The translations under genes and the position numbers were made by a program. Below, piece by piece: positions 13,366-24,616 of a stretch of 64,000 nucleotides of DNA; the first letter of the stretch is position 1; each line of letters opens with the position of its first letter. Origin of the DNA: Breviolum minutum Mf 1.05b.01 (lineage: Eukaryota > Sar > Dinophyceae > Suessiales > Symbiodiniaceae); contig DF239849.1 of NCBI GenBank assembly GCA_000507305.1, positions 1 to 64,000 of the forward strand. The letters run 5' to 3'. Under the pieces are notes generated by a model. That model made no database searches. It had not been told where the DNA came from and saw only the letters and a program-made list of their open reading frames with translations.

Positions 13366-14166
13366 GCACGAGGGAACTGTCCCTGGTGCTGTCCACTGTG
13401 CCCGTGCTACTGGGCAACGTCTTCGATCGAATCGAAGCCGCCCGGAGGGTATCAACGGGGAGGGGGTTTGGCTCGTCCGTTCGGCGCCTGGCCGGAAGCC
13501 GGTGAGAATCATTTGGATTTTTGCTGTCTTTTTTGAGGTGGTTGTTCGGTTGTTCAAGAATTGACACCCACGGAAGGTGGAACCAACTTCGAAGAGACTG
13601 ACAAGTCAGTCAGCTTTGAAGTTGAAGTCTCAAACTGACAAGAAAGCTCCACAAAAATTCCAGAAAAATCCATTCCCTTGGAGCCAACTGGCTGTATCTT
13701 ATACATTATAAATATGAATTATCCCGGAAAATTCTCTTTAGCAACATTGTACCCTGAATTACCCCGACTATCTCCAATGCGTGATATTTCAGCTTTGGTG
13801 GTCTCTCAGCATCTCATCAGGTTTACTGGCAATGGGCGATGAGCTACTTTTGATGTCGTGAGTCTATGATGCAAAAACCTGTTTGAATCAAATTTTTTGA
13901 TATCCATGGGGCAATGGGGATGGAGCTACGATGCTATGGCATACAATATATAAAATCTTGATGATCAACGTGACCATTCCAACAAGTGACATTTGTACGG
14001 AGTCAAAACATTCTCCCAGCCCTCCTTCCAAATTGGCCCGGTAGCACGGGGCGGATCTGTGCAAAACGGAGCAATGCTGACATTGCCGACTTTACAAACG
14101 TTGCTTTACATAGCACCAAGACAGCTGGAACGTCGCAAAAATCGAAAGTTGTCAGCCCTAATGGCC
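13366..14166 (+). CDS. Possible two-exon segment, unknown protein
   Basis: Exon 13366-13501 is GC-rich and ends in a strong donor (GCCG|GTGAGAATC). Its frame includes STVPVLLGNVFDRIEAARRV. Exon 14114-14166 follows TTTACATAG and ends at GGCC|GTGAGG, and its phase (2) fits the first exon. The minus strand over the first exon also has two open frames, but they lack equally good splice sites. No domain recognised. Confidence 0.4.
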
Positions 14167-14199
14167 GTGAGGATTCTGGATTTCTAGCTAGGAACTGTC

Positions 14200-15430
14200 A
14201 ATGAGGTGCAACCAGCGGTCCGTTTGTAATACCACTGGTCGAAGACAGTTCCTAGTAGCCAGCTATCTTGGGCCACGGAGCAAAAGAGATCTCCTTTCAA
14301 TCATCTGCATCCTGCAGTGTGGGAGGCAGGTGGGGTCTCAAAAAATTCAGATGTTCAAACAATTCCGGGAGAAAAAATCCCCATAGAAATATCAATGGAC
14401 AACTACTGATTGAAAAAAAAAATGTGTGTTTTCAGGCATACAAGATGAATAAAACATGTTGATACTTGTCATTTCCAGAATTGTACATATGTCACCATAT
14501 GTCTGTACGTACAGCACGAAGGAATCATAAAGAAGTGTCGAGGAGACTTCAAGAGGAACCAAGTCGAACTTTGGGAAACTGATGATGTTCCCCTCAGAGT
14601 TCTCATTTGACAAATATCTGTAGTAGTTAAGCTAAAATTGAATGACACTCCTCTATAGTCCCTCTTTAACAAATGCGTGTCATTATAGTTACATGCATCC
14701 TTTACACAATGCTGCTCTGATGTGCTGGTTCAAGCGCGATTCATTTCGACAGCAAGACACACAAACATTGCCAAATCATCTTTTCACATGTCGTGTAGGG
14801 ACCTTCTTCAACTTGCTTCCCTTTTGATTAGATTTTGAATCTCCAACCTGAAAGCTTGGCCCACCAGAGTTCTGCAATCCAGCCCTTTTAAACCCTTTTT
14901 TTTTCAGCTAAGGAGCCACTCCCACCAATCATGACTGTCCAGTCATGAAGGGGTCACGCAGGAAAGTGGACACCAAGCCACGATACACTGGGCATCGGGT
15001 CGATGATGTACCTAACTCATTGGGACAAAGGAACCCCTCTTGGGAGGTGAGGTCGGTGTTTGCATGTAATTAAATATGTATATAATATATATATATATAT
15101 CATATATATATTCATATATCATACATCATAATGCCATATGTGATCATTGGTGTGTTTTCCTATCTATATTCATCTGCTTTGAATCTATGTGCGCACATCT
15201 AAACACAGTCAGAAGAACACAGCAGAATAAAGACTATGGCATTTGTTGACAAGGTGCTTGGGTCTATTTCTTGGGCCGAAAATTGCCCAAATATCAAAGT
15301 CAATGGCATCTCAGATTGTCCGCACAGGTCAACCTGTATGAATGAATAGAATGATAATCCTTCCACCCCAGTGAATATAAAATGATAGCGACACCCATCA
15401 AGCCACCCTAACCCAACTTGATCACAAACT
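14200..15430. other. No supported gene
   Basis: Only short frames are present. TATATATA-rich tract at 15075-15125. Confidence 0.4.
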
Positions 15431-15434
15431 TTAG

Positions 15435-16072
15435 CTCACTCCCTATCTTTGATGGACTCAATGAAATACAGCCATCAATTGGTTTTCACCCGGCAGTTTC
15501 CAAAAATTGTATACCCACAAACAATGTTCACCATGAAACTGTAGGAAAAGGTCCCATTGATTTAAACTGGAAGCTCCCACGGTCCATCTTCCGTGTTGAG
15601 GCCAAGGTTCCTTTCTTGCATCTCCATCAACCTGTTGGTTTTCTGAAGCTAATCATCGCACACATGAATCCTATGTGAGTTGTGAAATGTAGGGTATGGA
15701 TCGACAAAAAATCCACACAAAACTTGAACTTCAACTATGAAGTTAAGAGATATTGATATCCAAGAATTGATACACATACTCGAAAGTGGAAGGTTCACAC
15801 AGGCCGCTCAAAACCGCCACTTGGGTGGCCAGTCCCTAGGAGAACATTGCACCACTCAAGTTTATCTAATCAAACCTCTGGTTCCTGGAGATCTCCGACA
15901 ATTTCTATTAGCAAGTCTCATCCACCCGGAAATATGTCTGTATATCCTAAAACCCATTGAACACCTCAAAGAAAAACGGGTGCTTTACAAACACAATTCT
16001 TTTCCATCGATTCAAAATCGCATCTTGTATCTTGCCACTGCTGCTGCAATGAATTATTCAAAGGAATATTAG
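15435..16072 (+). CDS. Two-exon 3' end, unknown protein
   Basis: Exon 15435-15674 ends in an excellent donor (AT|GTGAGT). Exon 15748-16072 runs 108 codons to a stop. The 73-base intron is phase 2 on both sides. The second exon contains DIDIQELIHILESGRF and FLLASLIHPEICLYILKPIE, with a regular helical pattern. A start at ATG 15737 for an intronless 111-codon frame is the alternative. Not recognised as any family; a mobile-element remnant cannot be excluded. Confidence 0.45.
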
Positions 16073-16079
16073 TGCTGTA

Positions 16080-18690
16080 TAGCTTGGGATGCTCCCCCTT
16101 TCCAGTCACATTTTTAGTGGGGAATCTCAAACTAAGTCTCCTTTGCAACCGTTATACTGGGTGGGGGTAGTACACTCCCTGAAACTAACACTTCGTCCCC
16201 TGACACTGGGCCAAAAGGATCCAAAAAAGAAATTCATAATTCCATCTTCCTACCAAATTTTCAGGGGCAAAAATCTGAAAATTTCCAGGGAGAGGGGGTA
16301 GGGCATCCAAGGTATAAAAAAATCTCACCATTTTATGGCACCCCACCTCACATCGAAAGCTCTGGGACCTGCAGCTCCACCTCAAAGTTGCAAACATGAG
16401 GAAAATCCACTATGAAACTCCACTGGAAACCGAGATTTTGTTTTTAAGTTTTGAGATGTCTTTTTTGGGGGAGGTGCTTTTTGATTTTGCCAGGTTTTTG
16501 GGGAGAATGAACCATGAAGAAACTGAGATTGACAACAAAAAATGCTAAAAGTCGAGATAAGCTGAAGTTCGTGAAAGTGGCAACATGAAGTTTCACACCG
16601 CAAACAAATAAAGAGACAACAGTAATTGAAGACCCAGCCTGTCAACCAAAACGTCCAAAAAATGGAAACTAACTCCCCTTCTCTCAAAAAGAGTGGTGCC
16701 ACGTGTAATCATTAGATTTGATCATTTTTTCACCCAAAAAATTCTTTGAAAAACAAAAAAAGATGAAGAATGAAACAACCACCCCAAAACCCCCCCCCAA
16801 CCAACCATTTCAAACACCGTCTCCATGTCAGGACTTTTCGAAGTTGGCAACCGACCCCTCCCTTTCCCTTCCCCAAGGGCGTCCAAGAAGCGCGAATTGG
16901 CAGTTGCCCACGGAACTTGGCTGTCTCACTGCGCCAATCGCATTGCAACTCACAAACCTCCCACCAAGTGCGATACAGGTGGGGCCATCCGAGGCGATAC
17001 ACATTTAAAAAAAAAAACGTGGGGGGGGGGAGAGCAATGTCCAGGGGAAAAAAAGCACCATGTAAAAAAGATGTATATACATGATTAAAGATGTATAAAG
17101 ATTCATGTTTTTAAAGATTAAAAAAAGGTGTATAGAGAAACAATCAACTTAGGTTGTATATGTCATGAGTTATGACCTTTTCACTACCAGAAACCTCCAT
17201 TGACTAGATGAAATTGTTACCTAAATGTTGATGGATTGCCTTGTGGAATCCCATGCCAAACGAATTGGAAATATTGAGATTTGAAGACATGGGCCACAGG
17301 GTATAATTCAGCGTTTTTCCGGGCATCTCTTTTTTTAAAGTGTGAGAGAATATCAGGCTTCTGGACGGCAGAGTGAAGGAGAAAAACACAAATGGATGTG
17401 TTCAGTACTGTTCAGTAGCCAATGAACCAAGGAGAGTGTTACTGGCACTGGTGATTTTGCATCGGCCGCTTTACAAACAGGAAGGCTTCCTTTCCAAGTG
17501 TCTTCCAACAGACCAGTGAATAATGCCAGAGCGGAAGCAAAATTTCATTGTACCAGTGATGTGCCTAGATAATCATCATGGTCTAATAGTGTTGATATTG
17601 TTACGCCTGTCTATGATAACCTTAGATACCCTTTGTTTTTGTTAGCTGTTAGCATGTGCATTGTGCATTTCCACTAAGTCGGCTAAAACTTTCATCTGGC
17701 TGGCTACGATGTCCATATGCCAAAATTTGAGAGAAATGCCCCAAGCTTTCCGACACATATCATTCGGGTGAAGATTCCACATACTACTCCTGGAGGGACC
17801 ATTTCGAAAGGGAACTCTTCATCATCCGACTCTTGATTTTAAGGGGCGTAAATGATAGCTTCGGCAAACTAAAAACGCACACTTTTGCAAAATTACTCAC
17901 CATCACCATGACCTGAAACTGTTGATGGTTCTGAAATCCGGCTAACCACCTGAGGGATATATAAAACCTTGTAAATAATGGGATAAACTGATAAACTACC
18001 ACCTCAACTGGTGCAGGATTTCTTCCATCAACAGTATGACCTGCATTTTTGTTGAGATGTTCGGGCCACCTCCGTGGTCACTTGCCCCGGTGCGGTCACA
18101 ATTGGTCCCACGCGATGGGAACCCACCACAAAGAAGACAGAACGACAACTTTCGGCCTTAGACATGGGGAGACCCACATCACAAAAACCTAACCTGGTGA
18201 AAGTTGGTGCGCTTGGCACTTGCAATGATTTCACCATATGCCTTGACTTAAAGTCGGTATCATGCCTTGATATCTTTCAAAAGTTTTAATCTATTTTGAA
18301 CTTCTCGGGATGCCAACTTCGGTCGGATGCATATCTCAGCACCGTTAGAGTTGCTGGCAGGTAGAATTCTTCATGTGGAAAAGTATTGAGCCACTGAAAA
18401 CAAATAGTAGCATGGGTACAAATTTGTTGCCTAGCTACTGGGACGGACCCCGTCCGAATGAACCTGGGCGATTTCCAAACTTCCTTTAGCTTTTAAGTCT
18501 GATGAGTAACAACCACAAGTGGGGAACCTATGGGAGCCAGATGCCAAACCAATCACCCAAGGTTTACCAACACGAAAGTGGGAGAAGAGACTAGGAATAA
18601 CCTTCAAATTGTGGTATTTCCTGCTTGCCCTTGTGCCTCATGATCCACAGCAACCTGCTGCAAGTGTAGGTAAGCTCAAGGGAGCTATCC
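16080..18690. other. Unresolved stretch
   Basis: A GC-rich patch at 16830-17010 is open in several frames on both strands, so no strand can be chosen. A good minus-strand donor (GTGAGTAA) lies at 17885 beside dispersed element C. Poly-A and poly-C runs near 16790 and 17010. No gene is called. Confidence 0.3.
17936..18032. repeat. Dispersed element C, copy 2
   Basis: Matches 9520-9608 block by block (ACCTTGTAAATAA, CTCAAC, GGATTTC, CCATCAACAGTAT). Confidence 0.5.
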
Positions 18691-18696
18691 CTTACC

Positions 18697-18803
18697 AAGG
18701 TGTTGGGATAAGCTACCCATTTGAGGAAAAAAAAGAATCGTCAAATTGGATCCTTTCCCGGCAGGAAGGAGTGAAAATTCCAAAAAATGTTTGAAACCAC
18801 CAC
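18697..18803. repeat. MITE-like element A, copy 1
   Basis: Ends in TTTGAAACCACCACC and carries the family core: CCATTTGA, then TCAAATTGGATC, a pyrimidine-rich block, CAGG, and GTGAAAATTCCAAAAAATG. Two other copies are at 31147-31239 and 44257-44346. Confidence 0.6.
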
Positions 18804-18836
18804 CATATTTCACATATATCGTTCCTAAACAGTCAT

Positions 18837-20245
18837 CTACGTCCATCGTAGACGCTTCCTTGCAACCAAGAGCACTGGAGAATCCGCCAACTTCAATTGC
18901 AATGAGCCATACTTTGGCAAAGCTTCTGCGACCTGAAGACGGTCATTGAAGGAAACCCTTTCGATTTTACCTAGAGAAACTTGGTGTACTCCATCTATAT
19001 AGTTAATTAATTCTTTGACTCGAATCATGCATTGTTTGAAGCATTGGACAGGTTGAGGCAATTCAAACATCAAGTAAGTAATATCAAATAAATATAGAAT
19101 CACAATCCGCACAAAATACAGTAACTTGATTTTCAGGATGTCATGATAAGTCACACCCATGTCACGAATGTCCAACAAAAGGACTGCGCACCTGTGTCTT
19201 CTTGTGCTTCTTTGTGTTGCGGCAGTATTCGCTCATCCACAACTTGCCAGGGGAAAAGATCCTGAGATCTAACAGGCACCGGTCATTTACCTTCAAGGAT
19301 TCATTTTCACCTTCTGTGCATACCACTGGAATTTCTATATTCAAAGGAGTGGCATGGAGTCGCATGGTGTTTTGTGAGGGCAATCCCCTGCTACGCTGTG
19401 AAGTCACATACAGTAGAAAGAATTCCGGTGCTGCATTTCAGCCCAGCAACAGTATGGAGTGTGGAAGGACTTGATACGAACTATTACGTACAAGTGTACA
19501 AGGACTTGGGGAATGCAAGAATGGAAAAAAAAGGCCAAACACTGATAGCTATTACATTTTTTGACACATATCAACACCAAAGGACTTTTGGATTCTAGTA
19601 TGGGCTCTCCGAAAAATTCAGCATATGACCCTGCCGACAGCAGAGTTTCCTCGGTGCATTTGTGGTATGGGGAGCGTTCCAAAGAACAAATCATAATGCA
19701 GCTGCACTTTGATCTGTTCTAGCCTTGATTTTCCAACAGAAAGTCTTGTTCCCAGGACTACCTGGTATGCATCCCATGCATGGTCTATGTAAATACCTTG
19801 GGTCCACCATGGTCTTCCCAGCCACCTAACAATAGACCACTGAGGGCTAGTTCTTACATTCTGAGGGTCTGAACCTGCACTGAAAGGTCACAAAACGTTC
19901 CCCACTTTCCAGCGGATCCCAAAACATGAACATTTTTTGCAGGTTCGTTTGTACCCATGATTTTTCATTGATTCTATATGATAAAGAGCTGATTTTTTGC
20001 TGTGATTCTTTTCTTCAATAGTCTTCAACAATCCAGCTTGATTCCTTGCGTCTGGTGCATCAAGAGCGTTCTCGCGACTTCCCTCAAACCAATCAACATG
20101 TGACACCAAGTGTCACGCGTACGGACTCAAGGTCGCCTACCTCAGCGAGTTCCATGGGTCTTCCAAATATGACTTGGCAACTAAACACATCTCACGACTT
20201 TCAAAAATCCTTTGGTTTTGAAACGTTTCCATGTTTTTTCCTTCA
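18837..20245 (-). CDS. Five-exon 3' portion of a gene, unknown function
   Basis: Minus-strand exons: about 20245-20141, 20081-19955, 19701-19586, 19334-19192 and 18932-18837 (stop). Phases agree (2,2,1,0). The last acceptor is very strong (TTTCCTTCAATGACCGTCTTCAG) and the donor before it is CAG|GTGCGC. Readable segments are RENALDAPDARNQAGLLKT, ESLKVNDRCLLDLRIFSPGK and VAEALPKYGSLQLKLADSPV. The chain is hydrophilic with no membrane segment or known motif. The first exon's left border is approximate. If the 18932 acceptor is not used, a longer open frame (up to 19178) would cover the last intron. Confidence 0.5.
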
Positions 20246-20299
20246 AAACTCAAACATCTCTTTGATGGTACAGGGTGTACCTTATCTGACTTCTGTAAC

Positions 20300-21430
20300 T
20301 TGATGCTTGATGCTTGGGGCACCCACAACCTTCCATTCCCAATCCCAAACCCACTGTCATGACAGCTGAGCTTGGAACCGTGATAGGGTGGGAGACCAAG
20401 GCGCAACCACAGGAGGACTTGAATTTACCCTCAGGCGGCTGTGTTTTGTTTTTTTCTGAGGGGAATGTTTTTTTTGTTGAGGGACAGGGGCACGGGCCAT
20501 AATTGGAGGTTATGGTTTGCCAATAAATAGATGTATTAATTAATATCATGACACACGCATGCAATCATGCATATATCCTAGAAAGGAATGCAGGTATACC
20601 GCAATTTTTCAGCGGAAAGCCTTTTTCATTCGGAGGTCATCCCCAGTCGCAAGCCCCTTTGCTTCCCCTTCACATCCAACCGAGCCCTCAACGCTGGGGT
20701 TCATCAACTGCCACTGCGGCTCCTTGACCGGGGGAAGCCATTATAAATCCCGTGGCTTCGATGATTCCAAGGTTAAACGTTGGGAAAGAATGTCATGTTG
20801 GCAACAAATTGAAAGCCGATGAATGCCGATGGCAGCCAGAATGCAGTAAGAGACCAATCTTCTTACAATGGCAGTGAAACACTATGTGTTTCAACATTGT
20901 AGTCAAGCCCAGCCTTAAGCTTGAAAAACATTGAATGACAAGTACAGTTGGTTCGCACCAGCGCCTTTCGTCCTATATAAAGGGGTTTTTGTTGACTTGA
21001 AGGGTAGCCCAAACTGAATGAAACTCCTTCAGATTCAGAATTTGTTTCTTTCGAGTCCCTGTGAATCTCAATTTCACGTCCAAGCTTTCCCCCTTATCCT
21101 CATCTTCAAGATTTTGTGTTTACAAATGTCATGAAAGTATCAACCCAAAGAATGCATTTGTAAAGTTACCCTGAATTTACCATGACACCTTTGCATCAAA
21201 TTTGATCTCCCCCCAAAAAAAGGGGTCCCATTTATATAAGGATCCCTGGTTTCATCTGGACTTCTTTGGTGAGTTGGTTTTCCATCTTCGCCAGCTTTCC
21301 CCCCCCCCGGGAAAGCACCTGTGCCGTTTGCACCAAGCCCGGGGGAGGACTTGGGGGTCGATCCCCTGACAAAAGGTTCGCGAGATTCAACCTGAGATGA
21401 AAAGAGGCAAATTAAATGAAGAGTGACATA
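20300..21430. other. No firmly supported gene
   Basis: A plus frame at 20640-20822 (Ser/Pro-rich, then KVKRWERMSCW) is open, but a second plus frame is too, and no splice pair stands out. Poly-C at 21300 and Ca-rich spacer follow. Confidence 0.3.
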
Positions 21431-21449
21431 ATGAGTTGGGGGTTAAGGG

Positions 21450-21823
<374 letters not shown>

Positions 21824-21839
21824 ACTTTAATCGTATTTG

Positions 21840-22180
21840 TCATCTCGCTTTCCTCCTTCTTGCTTCCTTGGAGGATGTCACAGCTTCCAACTGGGTCATG
21901 GTCGGGCAAATTCTGGATACCTCCGGTCCGTGCTGCCGGTGTCCAGCCATGGCCGTTTTGTTCTTGAAGATAATGTTACCTCCTTCGATGTCGCATAATG
22001 ATATAGTCCCCATGCAGCTTAACACGATCGAAAATGCTGGACTTTCTCTGGACAGAGATGTTCGGTTGGTTGAGTCTGCTGCTGTGTAGTGAACACAATG
22101 ACACTGTCCATTGGTGTTTACATGTTGCCTGAAACATCTGAAACTCTATGCCGCTATCCGCTTTTGCAACACTGCCGCCC

Positions 22181-22228
<48 letters not shown>

Positions 22229-22336
22229 GATCTTTAGGCCAAAAAAATCACGCCAAGAGACGGAACTTTGGAAGGAGACTGGGGTCCATCCGACTCGGAC
22301 CGTGGAGTTCCACTGGAGGCCGATGGCGAACAGGTC
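21840..22336 (-). CDS. Three-exon 3' end, unknown protein
   Basis: Minus-strand exons: 22336 to about 22240, 22047-21980, and 21912-21840 (stop). The first follows a textbook acceptor (GTTGTTTCTTGTTCAG) and reads DLFAIGLQWNSTVRVGWTPV. The second reads RKSSIFDRVKLHGDYIIMRH between TCTGTCCAG and GGAG|GTAACATT. The third is basic (SSKEARRRKAR). The 67-base intron between the last two is phase 2 on both sides. The right border of the first exon runs into a (CAT)n tract, so its donor is uncertain. The stop lies only 17 bases from the long (CA)n tract, which would then be 3' UTR. Confidence 0.5.
22181..22228. repeat. (CAT)n microsatellite
   Basis: About 16 perfect units, probably intronic in the minus-strand gene to either side. 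Confidence 0.95.
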
Positions 22337-23313
22337 CTGAACAAGAAACAACACCAACGATCTCACACAAACATTTTGGAGGGGATGATTCAACAGTAGA
22401 GTCCATCGCAAAACAATGATATGACATATATATATATATGTATAATAGTATACAGTATAGATCAAGGTCCCTTTTTTTGGGGGGGTGTGGAAGGCCATTG
22501 AGGAAAACATTGTGATGAGAGTGAAATTTCCAGTGAACCTTTCAGGAGACTGCCCCACAGGGAGCTCCCTCGTCAAAACCACCCGAAAACTTGGCTACGA
22601 AATGATCCCCCAAAGATATCCATATTATCCATCCACTTGGTTCAATAAGAACACACCTAAAGATCATCTTGACTTCTGCTGTACAACATCCAATGGAAGC
22701 AACTCCCAGGTTTGGATCATTTGGGGTGGTGAAGCAAGTGAAGGAAATGAAATCAGTTAAACATAGTCACATAGTTACTGAAACAATTTCAAATCTTTCA
22801 ATAACACAACAACACAGTTCAGATAGTTAAACATAGTTAAATAAACCATTTCAAATCAGCCATCCATCCACAACAACCACAACTTTCGCAGTTCCTCTCG
22901 CACCTCCCAGTTTCCCCCAATTTTTCCCGCCCTGAAAACACCAAGGGACTCTGCATCAGACGAGCAACCTACGCGTTCGGCACCCTTGACCTGGCAAAAT
23001 CAACCCAAACCACCCTGGTGATGATACACCGCATGAGGAGGCTGTGCGGATATCAAGGAACACCCATAAATTTGAGATCCTTTTTTTGTGTCAAGTCGAA
23101 AATGTATGTATGACATTTGAGGCACTTTTAAACTTTGACGTTGAAAATACTGCCCGCAGGAAATTGTTTGGCGAGAAATTGAAACTTGCACTTATACCAA
23201 GGAAGACTCACATGGAACTTCAACATGCTGATTTCCTCTTAAAGTCTATCCTCTTCCCACCCATTTCGAGCTCAATGTTAAACTGCGGGCAGTTTGTTGG
23301 CCATAATTCTTAG

Positions 23314-23656
23314 ACCCCTTAGAGGCGATATCGATGAAAAAAACACTAATCCAGCTGCTCCAGCTCGAAAAGTATTTGATCCTCCCTTGACCATCCACAC
23401 CAATGCTGCATTTTTTCCTTCCCAAAAGAAAGGCGTCGAAGTACTTCGTCGTTGCGTTTCACACAACTCCTCTGCAACTTTGGCAGGCTTGGAGATGGTT
23501 TTTTGCGAGAGCACTGCTGCCAGGTCCCTTAATGAAGTTCCTCCTCTGAATCCGTCTCTGTCTCAGCAGGTGGTGGTGGTAACTGAAAACTTGGACGTTG
23601 CCTGGCCACGTAAACTGAAGGTGATTGAAGAAATGTCGGACCTTCTTTTTGGTTGA
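23314..23656 (+). CDS. Long open exon, unknown protein
   Basis: After ATAATTCTTAG the plus frame runs 114 codons to a stop at 23656. It includes RGDIDEKNTNPAAPARKVFD and GVEVLRRCVSHNSSATLAGL. A donor (CAGCAG|GTGGTGG, phase 0) near 23571 would shorten it. Minus-strand frames overlap but are more broken. No domain recognised. Confidence 0.45.
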
Positions 23657-23876
23657 AACCCAGCAAAGCCCATCTGAAAATAAACAGTTTCTGGTTGAAG
23701 CGTCCGGAAGTAAGTTTTTGTGTGAAAATGGACGAACAGTATGAGACATTGAAGTGGAAATCTAAGACTATGTAGGGTTTGTTTGTGAATCCCAACAAGT
23801 CATCTTCTAAAGGGAAATCAAGTCTACGAGAACCAAAGCACTACTACCGGGTGGGAGAACAAAATGCACATCAATA

Positions 23877-24139
23877 TCACAAAAGGATGCGCACAATTGC
23901 GCACATGATCATGCTGCAATTTCCATCAAGAAAATCTGTGTTGCATCCAAGTAGCCTTGAAACTGCCTCCAAGAGATGTGTGCTCAAGGTATTCTTGTTA
24001 GCCCGGCAGGCAGCTTGTACTTTTGTCCAACCCTTCATTGCCACAAATTTGGCATGAGAATGGACACCGCCTTCGATAGGCCAACCTTGACTTCGGGTAC
24101 ACAACCTGCTGATCACCAAGACAAAAGCCTCCACATCAC
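23877..24139 (-). CDS. Terminal exon, unknown protein
   Basis: A very strong acceptor (CCTTGCAACTTCCCCATCTTAG) opens a frame of 87 codons ending at 23877. It includes DVEAFVLVISRLCTRSQGWP and AVSRLLGCNTDFLDGN. The exon needs an upstream exon ending in phase 1. It sits just downstream of the coiled-coil gene on the same strand but could be an independent gene, since that gene has its own stop. Confidence 0.55.
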
Positions 24140-24616
24140 CTAAGATGGGGAAGTTGCAAGGAGGTACAACGAAGATGGTGAAAGGTTGGCTCAAGACTCA
24201 AAACAATCAGGTTTGCAGTTTTTGCATTGAAAGGATGACATGGCAAAAAGCTCCCCTCAACTCCAAAAGAAAACGAAACACCATGACAAAACTCTCAAAA
24301 CTGTACCAGGAATAAAAACACATCCAGTCACTGTCCGAATTGCACACGAAATCAAAGGACCTGTATGGCGTCTGAACCGAAAAGCACCGATAGGCTGGGA
24401 CTTGAAACAGCCATGCTGCTCGGGAGGCAAAACCATATCCAATGCTAATGACCTCCCAAGCAGAAACATCATCCGCCCTTTGCAGCCCTACATTTTTTGG
24501 AGCAAGTTCGTTTTTCGGAGTACTAACAACATGACATATTACCTTGATATATTTCTAATATTAAGTATGTGTTTAGTTTGAAAATAATCAATACACTCAT
24601 TGCATCTTGAAAAGAA

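Noticed and set aside
24180-24205. Spliced-leader relic (TTGGCTCAAG)
   Set aside because: Only 10 bases match the known dinoflagellate leader end; too short to claim.
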